A stretch of 32,018 nucleotides of DNA from positions 1 to 32,018 of the forward strand of contig JBBQWZ010000057.1 in the NCBI GenBank assembly GCA_038210135.1. Direction: 5' to 3'. The first letter of the stretch is position 1. The number at the start of each line of letters is the position of its first letter. This DNA is from JBBQWZ01 sp038210135 (lineage in GTDB: Bacteria; Acidobacteriota; Terriglobia; Bryobacterales; Bryobacteraceae). Below the pieces are notes generated by a model. The model was given only the letters and a program-made list of their open reading frames with translations, did not search any database and had not been told where the DNA came from. Positions 15,305-23,226 of the stretch are shown in pieces. The position numbers and the translations under genes are program-made.

Positions 15305-16690
15305 ATGCCTTCCTTAGCCCAAAGCCACGTCGCCGAAGCCACCGAAGAACTCCGCAATCTCCTTGGGACGCGCGCGCAAACGAGCGATGCCATCCGCGAG
15401 CAGCACAGCCACGGCGAGTCGTATCATGCGCCGGCCCGGCCCGACATCGTGTGCTTTCCGGCGAACGTCGAAGAGGTCAGCGCAGTCCTGCGGATCAGCC
15501 AGCGGCATGGTCTTCCCGTGATTCCGTTCGGCGCGGGCAGCTCGCTGGAAGGACACGTCAACGCGCTTTTCGGCGGCATTTCGCTCGACATGCGGGAGAT
15601 GAACAAAGTCACGCGGATCAGCGTGCCGGATCTCGACGCGACGGTGGAAGCAGGAGTGACGCGCACGCAGTTGAACAAAGCGCTCCATAATACCGGGCTT
15701 GCATTCTTTATCGATCCGGGTGCGGACGCGACGATCGGCGGCATGGCGGCGACCAGGGCATCGGGCACGACGGCGGTCCGCTACGGGACCATGCGCGAGA
15801 ACGTTCTGAGTATGACCGTCGTGTTGGCCGATGGCACGGTAATCCAGACCGGAACACGGGCGCGAAAATCTTCGGCGGGCTACGATCTCACGCGGTTGTT
15901 CGTCGGATCCGAGGGAACGTTGGGCGTGATTACGGATGTCACGGTCAGGCTGCATCCGATTCCCGAAGCCGTTTCGGCGGCGGTGTGCGGGTTTGATTCC
16001 ATTCGCGGAGCGATCGAGACGGTGATCGAAGTGATCCAGCTCGGCGTCGGCGTCGCGCGCGCGGAATTGCTCGACGCGGCATCGGTGATGGCCGTCAATC
16101 AGCGCGCCGGAACTTCGTACGCGAACCTGCCGACGCTGTTCTTCGAATTCCACGGGCTGTCCGAAGCGCAGGTCCGCGAACAGGCCAATCTCGTGCAGTC
16201 GCTCGCGCAGGAACACGGCGGGCACAACTTCGAATGGGCGACCAAGCTCGACGATCGCGAACGGCTGTGGCACGCGCGGCATAACGCGTTCTACTCGGCG
16301 TTAGCGCTGCGGCCGGGGTCGAAGGGCTGGGCGACGGACGTGTGCGTTCCGATCTCGCGGCTCGCCGATTGCATTTTGGAGACCCAGGAAGATCACGCGT
16401 CGGCGTCGTTCCCCGCCCCGCTGGTGGGTCATGTGGGCGATGGCAATTTCCACCTGTGCTACATCCTCGATCCGGCAAACGAAGGGGAGTTCGCCGAGGC
16501 GACGCGGCTGTCGAGCCGCATGGTCGAACGCGCGCAGGCGATGGGCGGAACCTGCACGGGCGAACACGGCGTCGGCTACGGCAAGCGGATGTATTTGGAG
16601 GCGGAACACGGTCCGGCGCTAGAGGTAATGCGATCGATCAAGCGCGCGCTGGACCCGGAGAACCGCATGAATCCGGGCAAGGTCGTTTAG
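15305..16690 (+). CDS. FAD-linked oxidase, D-lactate/glycolate dehydrogenase type
   Basis: 461 aa, of vanillyl-alcohol-oxidase fold, cytoplasmic or peripheral membrane. The FAD-binding half has IPFGAGSSLEGH (73-84), DPGADATIGGMAATRASG (137-154) and YGTMRENVL (160-168). The C-terminal FAD-oxidase half carries GHVGDGNFH (375-383), whose histidines serve in metal or substrate binding in the family, and GEHGVGYGK (419-427). The set fits D-2-hydroxyacid dehydrogenases (Dld/LDHD, GlcD) that pass electrons from D-lactate or glycolate to a quinone or cytochrome. GAGSSLEGH favours the D-lactate group over GlcD. No GlcE/GlcF partner is adjacent, so it probably acts alone. AGGGA at 15290-15294 is a distant ribosome-binding site for ATG 15305. 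Confidence 0.9.
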   Translation: MPSLAQSHVAEATEELRNLLGTRAQTSDAIREQHSHGESYHAPARPDIVCFPANVEEVSAVLRISQRHGLPVIPFGAGSSLEGHVNALFGGISLDMREMNKVTRISVPDLDATVEAGVTRTQLNKALHNTGLAFFIDPGADATIGGMAATRASGTTAVRYGTMRENVLSMTVVLADGTVIQTGTRARKSSAGYDLTRLFVGSEGTLGVITDVTVRLHPIPEAVSAAVCGFDSIRGAIETVIEVIQLGVGVARAELLDAASVMAVNQRAGTSYANLPTLFFEFHGLSEAQVREQANLVQSLAQEHGGHNFEWATKLDDRERLWHARHNAFYSALALRPGSKGWATDVCVPISRLADCILETQEDHASASFPAPLVGHVGDGNFHLCYILDPANEGEFAEATRLSSRMVERAQAMGGTCTGEHGVGYGKRMYLEAEHGPALEVMRSIKRALDPENRMNPGKVV

Positions 16691-16825
16691 GCTATCGGGT
16701 CACAACACTTCGGGATACCGGATGGTGGCTTTTCTTGCACTTTCGCAACTGGCGTTCACGCTCCTGCCTTTGTCGCAGTCGGGTCGTACTTCCACGGCGA
16801 TTGCGGTTCGGCTTCCGGGCTCGAC

Positions 16826-17242
16826 CTAATCCTCGACTTCTAAGAAGATCATGACCGCGATCACCAACAGGCCTCCGGCGGCAATTCCCACGTCACCTAG
16901 ATACCCACCCTTTGCTTGCTCGAGCGAGGACGATTCGGGATTCTTGGAATCGTAAAACAGCTCAAAGTTTTTGCCTTGCGGGTAAGACACCGCGAGCTTC
17001 TCAGCCCCATGCGGATTCAGGACGCGCATGTCGATCACGGAGCCCTCGAAAGGGCGTCCGTTCACGCGGTAGGCGTATTTAAGATCCAGCTTGTAAAGCT
17101 CGGACTCCCCGACGCGCTCGACCTGCGAAGAGACGATGGTGCCGATGGTTTTCATCCGCCGCCGCCGCCAGGTGTAGTTCAGGTTGCCCAGTCCGACGAG
17201 CAGCAGGGTAATACCGATTGCAAATCCGATGAGTAGGTTCAT
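16826..17242 (-). CDS. DUF3592-type membrane protein
   Basis: 138 aa from ATG 17242; the open frame extends to 17734 but the upstream part is arginine-rich and not protein-like. A TM helix (about 3-19) and a C-terminal TM helix (about 117-134) flank an extracytoplasmic or cytoplasmic beta-rich domain with TIGTIVSSQVERVG, YKLDLKYAYRVNGRPFEGS and YPQGKNFELFYDSKNPESS. This is the DUF3592 layout, including the typical VxVxYxPxNPxxS-like ending. No function is assigned to the family. It converges with the FAD oxidase and diverges from the DinB-like gene. No clear ribosome-binding site. Confidence 0.75.
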   Translation of the reverse strand: MNLLIGFAIGITLLLVGLGNLNYTWRRRRMKTIGTIVSSQVERVGESELYKLDLKYAYRVNGRPFEGSVIDMRVLNPHGAEKLAVSYPQGKNFELFYDSKNPESSSLEQAKGGYLGDVGIAAGGLLVIAVMIFLEVED

Positions 17243-17494
17243 GGCGCGGCGCGAATGATTTTGCTTTCGAGAGAGCATATCGCATGTTGCGTCTTCAACG
17301 AAGCGGCGATCAGCCGGACTGATTTGTATTTCGCCCCAACGCTGTCTGGCCGCGCGTGTCCGCGGGCGCGGAGACGCCTTGGGAGTGTCGCGTTTCCGTT
17401 TGGGTTTTACCCCAATCGAGTGGATTGCCGCCGAGCAGCAAGCTACGATGCGGCGACCCCCAGCGGCGCCGCATTCGGCGGCGAAAGGATAATT

Positions 17495-18103
17495 ATGTTG
17501 AACAAACTTGCTATTTTGGTGTACGCGACGCAATTGCTGACGGCGCAATCCGCGGAGCCGATTACGGCGGCAGATCGCGAACGCGCCATCTCGTATCTGC
17601 AGCAGACGCGGCAGCAATATGTGGACTTGCTTTCGAGCGTCAACGAAGCGCAATGGAAATACAAGGCGTCGCCGGAGCGCTGGAGCATCGCGGAGTGTGC
17701 GGAGCACATCGCGCTGACGGAAGACGAGATCCACAACGGCATGCGGAAGAATTTGGATCGCCCGCGTCCGGACAGCGAAGCGCTAGCCAAGGCCCGTGCG
17801 AAAGACGACCGCATCATTCCGGAGATTCTCGATCGCAGTAAGAAGCGCGAGGCGCCTCCGCAGATTCGTCCAACCGGACGCTGGGTGTCGAAGGATGAAA
17901 CGCTGAAGAACTTTCTGGCGAGCAGAGATCGCGTGATTGAGTACATGCGCACGACGCAGGATGATTTGTATGGGCACCTGGGCGGACATGCGACTCTGGG
18001 TCCGATCACCACGTACCAGTGGTACATCGCCTTGTCGGCGCATACGCAGCGCCATCTGGAGCAGGCGGCGGAGGTGACGCGGGAGCCCGGCTACCCGAGA
18101 TAG
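17495..18103 (+). CDS. DinB-like putative metal-dependent hydrolase/transferase, exported
   Basis: 202 aa from ATG 17495, with AAAGGA (17484-17489) five bases upstream; the longer frame from 17255 is not supported. A short N-terminal hydrophobic stretch (KLAILVYATQLLTAQSAE) looks like a signal peptide, so the domain may act outside the cytoplasm. The rest is a DinB/YfiT-type four-helix bundle: RERAISYLQQTRQQYVDLLS, then WSIAECAEHIALTEDEI (His71) and WYIALSAHTQRHLEQ (His183, His187). These three histidines match the metal-binding triad of the superfamily. Bacillithiol- and mycothiol-linked transferases belong here, but most acidobacterial members are uncharacterised. Confidence 0.85.
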   Translation: MLNKLAILVYATQLLTAQSAEPITAADRERAISYLQQTRQQYVDLLSSVNEAQWKYKASPERWSIAECAEHIALTEDEIHNGMRKNLDRPRPDSEALAKARAKDDRIIPEILDRSKKREAPPQIRPTGRWVSKDETLKNFLASRDRVIEYMRTTQDDLYGHLGGHATLGPITTYQWYIALSAHTQRHLEQAAEVTREPGYPR

Positions 18104-18134
18104 ACTTCCGCTATCAATAGACTTCCGCTGTCGA
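18101..18134. repeat. Two tandem 17-bp repeats over the DinB stop codon
   Basis: TAGACTTCCGCTATCAA (18101-18117) is followed by TAGACTTCCGCTGTCGA (18118-18134). The first copy begins with the stop codon of the DinB-like gene. It is probably a small slippage duplication. Just beyond it, GAGGAG (18133-18138) precedes a six-codon ORF (18145-18165), which may be chance. Confidence 0.6.
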
Positions 18135-18250
18135 GGAGTGAACGATGGATTATTTGTTATTTTAGAAGTGATCAGCCATCCGCACCCTGGAGACGCGGCC
18201 CGCAAGATCGGGTTCTCCGGGCAATCTTGGAATCGACGAATTCAGCGAAC

Positions 18251-20131
18251 ATGGACCTCGAAGGCACTTCCGCGGAACAAGTCGAGGCGCAGCTGGACCG
18301 GATCCTGTCTACGGACGGATTCCGCCGGTCGCCGAGCCTGTCGCGCCTGCTGAAATACTTGGTCGCGCAGAGCCTGGCCGGGAACGACCGGATCAAGGAA
18401 TATCAGCTCGGCGTCGATGTGTTCGACCGGAACCAGGACTTTGATCCGAAGGACGACACCATCGTTCGCGTGCAGATGCGGAATCTGCGAGCTCGGCTGG
18501 ATGAGTACGCGGCGGATCCATTGTCGGTAGACCGCGTTCGGTTCGTGGTGCCGAAGGGAGCCTACGTGCTTCGCTTCGAGCCGGTTGAGAATGACTCGAA
18601 CGCGTCTTCGGCAAGGGAGGGGCTTGTCGGGGGGGAACGCGCGGAGCTGCAGGCGAATTCGCCGACTCGCCCTCGCCGACGTTTGCTGATCGCGGCCGCG
18701 ATTCTGGTGGCGTTTGCGGGCGTGCTGGTCTGGCTCACCTGGCGAAATCGTTCTCCCGCGAATCCACCTTCGATCGTCGTGATCCCTTTCGTAAACCTGA
18801 GTGCGGACCCGGATTCCGAATATTTTTCGGCGGGCCTGACGGAAGAACTGATTGACGCATTGGCCCATGTTCGGGGCCTGCGGGTATTGGCGCGAACCGC
18901 GTCGATGCGGCTGAAAGACAAAGATACCGATCTAGCCAGGCTGCGGGACTCGGGCGTCGGCAGCGTGGTTGAAGGCAGCGTCCGAAAGTCCGGCAACCGT
19001 GTCCGGATCGCGGTGCGGCTGATCGAAGCCGCAACCGGCAAGCATCTTTGGTCGCATGAATACGACACCGAAGTGCAGGACGCGATCGCGACCGAACAGG
19101 TGATTGCGGCTTCCGTGGCCGGTACCTTGCGCTTGCAATTGGCAGGTGGGACTTCGCCGGCGGCGGCGCGGACGCCGAATCCTGAAGCGTACGAATTGTA
19201 CTTGAAAGGTCTGTACAACTGGCATCAGATCGATCCTGCCAGCGCCATGAAGGGCATCGACTTTCTAGAGCGTTCAATTGCCATCGACGACCAGTTTGCG
19301 CCGGCGTATGTTGCTCTGGCTGGCTGCTACGGAGTGCAAGCCATCCTCCACGCGATCCCCCCGGCGAACGCTTTTGCGAAAGTCCGCGAGAACGCGCAGA
19401 AGGCGCTGGCGCTCGACGATTCGCTGGCCGAAGCGCATACGTTGTTGGCCGGCATGTACGCGTGGGAGGACTGGAATTGGGGGCGCGCGGAACTGGAATA
19501 CCGCAAAAGCGCGCAACTCGGCGCGCAGAATATGATCGCGCACCAATACTACGCGTCGTTCCTGGGGTCGCTCGGCAAGGCGGCGGAAGCGGAGGCGCAG
19601 ATGCAGGAGGCTTTAAAGCTCGATCAATTCGACAGCCTGCTGCAATGGGGCGAGGCCCAATTAATGTACTGGCGCGGCGAGTCCAAAGCAGCCGAGACGC
19701 TATTGAAAAAGATTGCGAGGCAGGATCCGGATTTCGCACTCACGGAGCGGCTACTAGCCGAGATCGAGTGGACGCTGGGCAATGATGCGGAGGCGGAGGC
19801 GGCGGTTCGGCGTAGGCTCGGACGCCATCCATCCGATGCGGTTGCGATCGGGCAGCTGGGATACGCACTGGCGAAAGCGGGTAAGCGACAGGAAGCGCGG
19901 GGAATACTCGACCAGCTTCAGGCGCTGCCGCCGAAAGAGGTTCCTCCGCAAGCGCATGCGTTCGTCTATCAGGGCTTAGGCGACTACGATCAGGCAATTG
20001 AAGAGTTGTGGAAGGCCTGCGATGCGCGGGCAATCCGGCCAACGTGGTTACGCGAATCGGCGTTCTACCAGCCGCTACGGAAGCGGCCCCGCTTCCGCGA
20101 ACTCATGCGGCACGTCAATTTAGAGCCCTGA
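18251..20131 (+). CDS. Membrane protein with TolB-like domain and TPR repeats
   Basis: 626 aa from ATG 18251 (TTG 18227 is an alternative; no ribosome-binding site decides). Residues about 8-110 match a domain common at the N terminus of acidobacterial TPR regulators: SPSLSRLLKYLVAQSLAG, KEYQLGVDVFDR, DPKDDTIVRVQMRNLRARL and VPKGAYVLRF. One TM helix is at about 144-163. Residues about 172-300 are a TolB/FlgO-like domain (VVIPFVNLSADPDSEYFSAG, LTEELIDALA, VVEGSVRKSGNRVRI), as found in CadC-like adenylate cyclase/TPR proteins. From about 310 to the end are tetratricopeptide repeats. A winged-helix DNA-binding domain, usual in CadC-type relatives, is not seen. A signalling or scaffold role is likely, but its partner is unknown. 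Confidence 0.8.
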   Translation: MDLEGTSAEQVEAQLDRILSTDGFRRSPSLSRLLKYLVAQSLAGNDRIKEYQLGVDVFDRNQDFDPKDDTIVRVQMRNLRARLDEYAADPLSVDRVRFVVPKGAYVLRFEPVENDSNASSAREGLVGGERAELQANSPTRPRRRLLIAAAILVAFAGVLVWLTWRNRSPANPPSIVVIPFVNLSADPDSEYFSAGLTEELIDALAHVRGLRVLARTASMRLKDKDTDLARLRDSGVGSVVEGSVRKSGNRVRIAVRLIEAATGKHLWSHEYDTEVQDAIATEQVIAASVAGTLRLQLAGGTSPAAARTPNPEAYELYLKGLYNWHQIDPASAMKGIDFLERSIAIDDQFAPAYVALAGCYGVQAILHAIPPANAFAKVRENAQKALALDDSLAEAHTLLAGMYAWEDWNWGRAELEYRKSAQLGAQNMIAHQYYASFLGSLGKAAEAEAQMQEALKLDQFDSLLQWGEAQLMYWRGESKAAETLLKKIARQDPDFALTERLLAEIEWTLGNDAEAEAAVRRRLGRHPSDAVAIGQLGYALAKAGKRQEARGILDQLQALPPKEVPPQAHAFVYQGLGDYDQAIEELWKACDARAIRPTWLRESAFYQPLRKRPRFRELMRHVNLEP

Positions 20132-20159
20132 AAATCGACAGGATCCGAATGTTCATGAC

Positions 20160-20303
20160 GTGGCTTTACAGGGAAGCCGTGCGCATTTTACAAAGATCTC
20201 TTCTAAACTGATTCGGCCGTACCGGCTGACCTGCGAAGACGCCGCGCGGTTCGGGCACACCGAGAAAGATGGCTGGGTGCTTCTGGATTTGCAGCCCAAG
20301 TAA
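20160..20303 (+). CDS. Possible small ORF or gene remnant, 47 codons
   Basis: An open frame from GTG 20160 to TAA 20303 encodes 47 aa with ordinary-looking composition (RAHFTKISSKLIRPYRL, then EDAARFGHTEKDGWVLLDLQ). It has no visible ribosome-binding site, and the frame is closed by a stop just upstream. It fills the gap between the TPR protein and the transporter. I do not recognise it. It may be the 3' end of a lost gene or a small independent ORF. Confidence 0.25.
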   Translation: MALQGSRAHFTKISSKLIRPYRLTCEDAARFGHTEKDGWVLLDLQPK

Positions 20304-20345
20304 ACGTCTCTAAGCAGCAGCGGCGGCGCGATACACTTGGCTTCG

Positions 20346-21668
20346 ATGCCTTCTGTTTCGGCGGACGCTGGCGAGGATGTCGCGACTCCGCGAGCTTCCA
20401 CCATCAACCGGTGGCTGATTCCGGTTGCCGCGGTTATCATCCACGTCTGCATCGGCTCGGTGTATTCCTGGAGCGTCTTCAACCGCCCCATTCAAGCTTT
20501 GCTGGTGGGACAACCGTGGTGGTTCAGCCCGCCGTACACCACTTTCAGCACGGCGCTCGTATTTCTGGGCCTGACCGCGGCTGTCGGCGGAACCTGGGTG
20601 GAGCGGCGCGGTCCGCGCGCGGCCGCCACCGCGGCGGCGTTACTATTCGGCTCCGGCCTGATCCTCGGCGGATTCGGACTTCGCATGCAGCAGCCGATTC
20701 TGGTCCTCCTCGGCATGGGCGTGATCGGTGGCATGGGCTGCGGGCTGGGCTACATCGCTCCCGTGAGCACGCTGGTGAAGTGGTTTCCCGACCGGCGCGG
20801 AATGGCGACCGGCATGGCGATCATGGGCTTCGGCGGCGGCGCGTTCCTGGCGGGTTACGTCAACTTATCCCTAATGAAAGCAGTCGGCGTCGCGAATTGC
20901 GTGATGATCCTGGGCGCGTCGTATCTGTGCCTGATGCTGGTGGGAGCAGCGATCATCCGCCGTCCGCCGGTGGGGTGGAAGCCCGCGGGTTGGATTCCAC
21001 CGGCGCAACCCAAGAAGATGATCGCGAGCCACAACCTCTCGCGTAACATGGCGATTCGCACGGTGCAGTTCTACCAGCTCTGGGGGATCCTGTTCATCAA
21101 TGTGACGGCCGGAATCGGCATCCTGGCGCAGGCTTCGCCGATGATGCAGGACATGTTCTCGAAGACTCCGGCGGAAGCGGCGGCGGTTGTATCGCTGATC
21201 AGCCTGTTCAATGCGGGAGGGCGGTTCTTTTGGGCGTCGCTCTCCGATTACCTGGGACGGCGGAACACCTACGCGATCTTTTTCGCGGCCCAAGTGGCGC
21301 TGTTCCTGCTGATCCCGAAACTCGCAAGCGGCGGCGATTGGCTGGCCTTCGAGATCGCGCTGTTCGCGATCTTCAGTATGTACGGCGGCGGATTCGCTGC
21401 GATCCCGGCGTTCCTTGCGGATATGTTCGGAGCGGAAAATGTCGGGGCGATCCATGGAGCGCTTCTCACAGCGTGGAGCGCCGCGGCGATCGCCGGACCG
21501 GTCATCATCACGGAGCTATCGTCGCGCGCGAGGTCGGGCCTCACGGCGGGCGAAAGCAAGGTCCACATCTATGACAGTCCGCTCGCTGTGCTGGCAGGAT
21601 TGCTGGCGGCCGGTTTTCTTCTGACCGTTCTCGTGCGGCCCGTTTCCGTTCGAAACGATTCGCAATAG
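20346..21668 (+). CDS. MFS transporter, OFA (oxalate/formate antiporter-like) family
   Basis: 440 aa from ATG 20346 (TTG 20337 is a close alternative). It has about twelve TM segments. Family features are the first helix with IHVCIGSVYSWSVFNRP, LGYIAPVSTLVKWFPDRRGMA after TM4, SDYLGRRNTYAIF between TM8 and TM9, and MYGGGFAAIPAFLADMFGAENVGAIHG. These are typical of the OFA branch (OxlT, YhjX and relatives), which exchanges small mono- and dicarboxylates. The substrate here cannot be read from the sequence. No oxalate-degrading genes are nearby. The C-terminal tail is short and cytoplasmic. Confidence 0.9.
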   Translation: MPSVSADAGEDVATPRASTINRWLIPVAAVIIHVCIGSVYSWSVFNRPIQALLVGQPWWFSPPYTTFSTALVFLGLTAAVGGTWVERRGPRAAATAAALLFGSGLILGGFGLRMQQPILVLLGMGVIGGMGCGLGYIAPVSTLVKWFPDRRGMATGMAIMGFGGGAFLAGYVNLSLMKAVGVANCVMILGASYLCLMLVGAAIIRRPPVGWKPAGWIPPAQPKKMIASHNLSRNMAIRTVQFYQLWGILFINVTAGIGILAQASPMMQDMFSKTPAEAAAVVSLISLFNAGGRFFWASLSDYLGRRNTYAIFFAAQVALFLLIPKLASGGDWLAFEIALFAIFSMYGGGFAAIPAFLADMFGAENVGAIHGALLTAWSAAAIAGPVIITELSSRARSGLTAGESKVHIYDSPLAVLAGLLAAGFLLTVLVRPVSVRNDSQ

Positions 21669-21851
21669 AATTGTGCGGCTCCTCTCGCGAACCCACTCCG
21701 AAGTTACAACCCATCCGATCAGAAATTTGTGATCCGAAACTAGTTTTGTTTCAGAATTTTCATTTTTATTGTCGAAGTTCTCGGTCGTGACGGGTCCACA
21801 AGCATTCCCGGAGAATCCGTGTAAGACATTGATTTTGAAGGAATTTATAGA
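21669..21851. other. AT-richer intergenic region upstream of the PEP-CTERM unit
   Basis: This is the most AT-rich stretch of the right half (for example 21735-21775). A weak -35/-10-like pair AAGACA (21823-21828) and TATAGA (21846-21851) with 17-bp spacing is present, but it would leave the following small ORF without its ribosome-binding site. No other gene is visible. Confidence 0.35.
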
Positions 21852-22019
21852 ATGAGTTTGGAGTGCGATAGTACCAAACTGGAACTAGCGGGGGGAGCCG
21901 TTTATCACCCGTTCAGGACACACGTACTATTGTCCGCTCCGGGGCCCGCCTCTAATTTGGCTCAAGACATCAGGGTTGCCGATCTCGACGCAAACCGGTT
22001 GGACTTTTCGAACAAATAG
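21852..22019 (+). CDS. Possible 55-aa leader ORF ahead of the PEP-CTERM gene
   Basis: ATG 21852 has GAAGGA (21837-21842) nine bases upstream and runs 55 codons to TAG 22017-22019 without interruption. The ribosome-binding site of the PEP-CTERM gene (AGAGGA, 22018-22023) overlaps its stop codon, an arrangement expected for translational coupling. The peptide begins MSLECDSTKLELAGGAVYHP and ends DLDANRLDFSNK. It has no signal peptide or membrane helix and no similarity I recognise. It could be a small protein, a regulatory leader or chance. Confidence 0.35.
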   Translation: MSLECDSTKLELAGGAVYHPFRTHVLLSAPGPASNLAQDIRVADLDANRLDFSNK

Positions 22020-22031
22020 AGGACTAACGGA

Positions 22032-22583
22032 ATGAAACATTTTTTGCTCTCGGCAGCTGCTCTCATCGCTTTTAGCGGTCTCGCTTCCGCTGCTATGATT
22101 CAGTGCACGCCCGTCAACGCGGACGTTGTGAGTTCGGGTGCGCTCATTACATCGAACGTCACCTGCCCGACCGTCAACGCTGACCCCAACTTTCACCTTA
22201 CTTCTTGGAGCTTGCAGCTGAATGCGAGCTGGCAGGACTCATTGAACCCGTCCCAGAACCACCAGTTGAAGTTTTTCGCCAACCCCGGCGCGGACGCCGC
22301 CGGCAATGTAACTTGCACCTCGGCGCTCGGCGGATTCACCGGATCCTGCCAAGCCACGGGACCTAGCGTCAGCATCTTCCTGACGAACTTCTCGACAACC
22401 GTAACCAGCTTTGCCCAGACCGTCGGCGGCCTTCCCCTGCCGGCTAACGCGACCGTCACGGTGTTCTTGAACACGACCGAAACGCGCGATCCGAGCGGAG
22501 TGCCGGAACCGATGACGATGTCGCTGATGGGCGCTGGCCTTCTGGCCGTGGGCATCGCTGGCCGGCGCTTTCGCCGCAGCTAA
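22032..22583 (+). CDS. PEP-CTERM sorting-domain protein
   Basis: 183 aa. AGAGGA (22018-22023) lies eight bases before ATG 22032. A signal peptide (about 1-20, FLLSAAALIAFSGLASA) is followed by a secreted beta-rich domain with cysteines in IQCTP, VTCPT, VTCTS and GSCQA, and by the C-terminal sorting signal VPEPMTMSLMGAGLLAVGIA ending in RRFRRS. PEP-CTERM proteins are cleaved at the PEP motif by exosortase and sent to the cell surface or extracellular polymer. No exosortase gene is in the window. The central domain is not recognised. The transcript ends at a strong terminator 40 bp downstream. Confidence 0.92.
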   Translation: MKHFLLSAAALIAFSGLASAAMIQCTPVNADVVSSGALITSNVTCPTVNADPNFHLTSWSLQLNASWQDSLNPSQNHQLKFFANPGADAAGNVTCTSALGGFTGSCQATGPSVSIFLTNFSTTVTSFAQTVGGLPLPANATVTVFLNTTETRDPSGVPEPMTMSLMGAGLLAVGIAGRRFRRS

Positions 22584-22620
22584 GTAGCTCGCCGCGGCGA
22601 AAACAATTTCGCCTCTTCAC

Positions 22621-22652
22621 ATGCCCGGCTTCGGCCGGGCATGTTTCTTTTT
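22621..22652 (+). terminator. Intrinsic terminator of the PEP-CTERM gene
   Basis: A perfect 9-bp stem ATGCCCGGC (22621-22629), loop TTCG and GCCGGGCAT (22634-22642) precede GTTTCTTTTT. A reading frame that could start inside this hairpin is therefore not used; the next gene starts further on. Confidence 0.93.
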
Positions 22653-22689
22653 GCGATCCTGCTTAGGTAGTGAGCCGTATACTCATACC

Positions 22690-23211
22690 GTGACGACCCC
22701 AATCCGACGCATTGCATTACCTCTCAGCGGAGCTGATCTGCTGGCGGCGGTGCGCTCGGCCGGCGAAGATCCGGATGTCCGCGTGATTCTTCTCGAGAGC
22801 GCCGGCCAGCTTTTCTGCGCGGCGATTCCCGATGCTCCGCCGGAGCTATTTCAGGAACGCTTCGCGAAGCCCATCGTCGCCGCTGTTCAAGGTCCGGCGC
22901 TTGCGGAAGGTGTTGCCTTACTCGCCTGCGCGGACGTCGTGGTCGCGGCGCAAGGCGTCTCGTTCGCGCTCACAGAGATTCGCGAAGGACGCTGGCCCAT
23001 CGGAATGGACGCGATCGCGCGCGCCATTGGAGCGCGCCGCGCCCGCGAACTGGCGCTTACGGGACGCGTGTTTACGGCGCCCGAAGCCCTGCAATACGGC
23101 CTTATCCATCACCTCGCGCCGGCTTTTGAGTTCGACGAACGCGCGGAGGCAATTGCCAGCCAACTGGCCGCCGCGCCGCCCGGTGCAGTCCGGCGCATTC
23201 TAAGTGCATAA
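22690..23211 (+). CDS. Reduced enoyl-CoA hydratase/isomerase (crotonase) family protein
   Basis: 173 aa from GTG 22690, much shorter than the usual 250-270 aa crotonase. It keeps the core: VRVILLESAGQLFCAA (30-45), KPIVAAVQGPALAEGVALLA (60-79), FALTEIREGRWPIG (92-105) and ARELALTGRVFTAPEALQYGL (118-138). The N-terminal beta segment and C-terminal helices are largely absent. Of the two glutamates that act in enoyl-CoA hydration, the one in the PE/TE segment is present (Glu96), but the one in the GGGxEL-type loop is Ala76. The first oxyanion-hole loop reads FCAAIPD instead of FCAGAD. It may catalyse another crotonase reaction or only bind an acyl thioester. Its stop is 15 bp before the copper monooxygenase gene. 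Confidence 0.8.
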   Translation: MTTPIRRIALPLSGADLLAAVRSAGEDPDVRVILLESAGQLFCAAIPDAPPELFQERFAKPIVAAVQGPALAEGVALLACADVVVAAQGVSFALTEIREGRWPIGMDAIARAIGARRARELALTGRVFTAPEALQYGLIHHLAPAFEFDERAEAIASQLAAAPPGAVRRILSA

Positions 23212-23226
23212 TAGGGACTGAATTCA

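Noticed and set aside
16722..16829. Plus-strand frame of 35 codons resembling a signal peptide
   Set aside because: It has no ribosome-binding site, its stop overlaps the end of the DUF3592 gene, and nothing follows the hydrophobic part.
18145..18165. Six-codon ORF with GAGGAG ribosome-binding site
   Set aside because: Too short to separate from chance, and no attenuator structure follows.
21823..21851. AAGACA-17-TATAGA promoter-like pair
   Set aside because: Both elements are weak, and a start there would remove the ribosome-binding site of the 55-codon ORF. Kept only as a remark.
21970..22010. Sequence slightly like a GEMM cyclic di-GMP riboswitch (GACGCAAACCGG)
   Set aside because: The second conserved half and the pairing stems are not found.
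22621..22689. ATG at 22621 as start of the crotonase
   Set aside because: It lies inside the terminator hairpin of the preceding gene; GTG 22690 matches the start of recognisable sequence.
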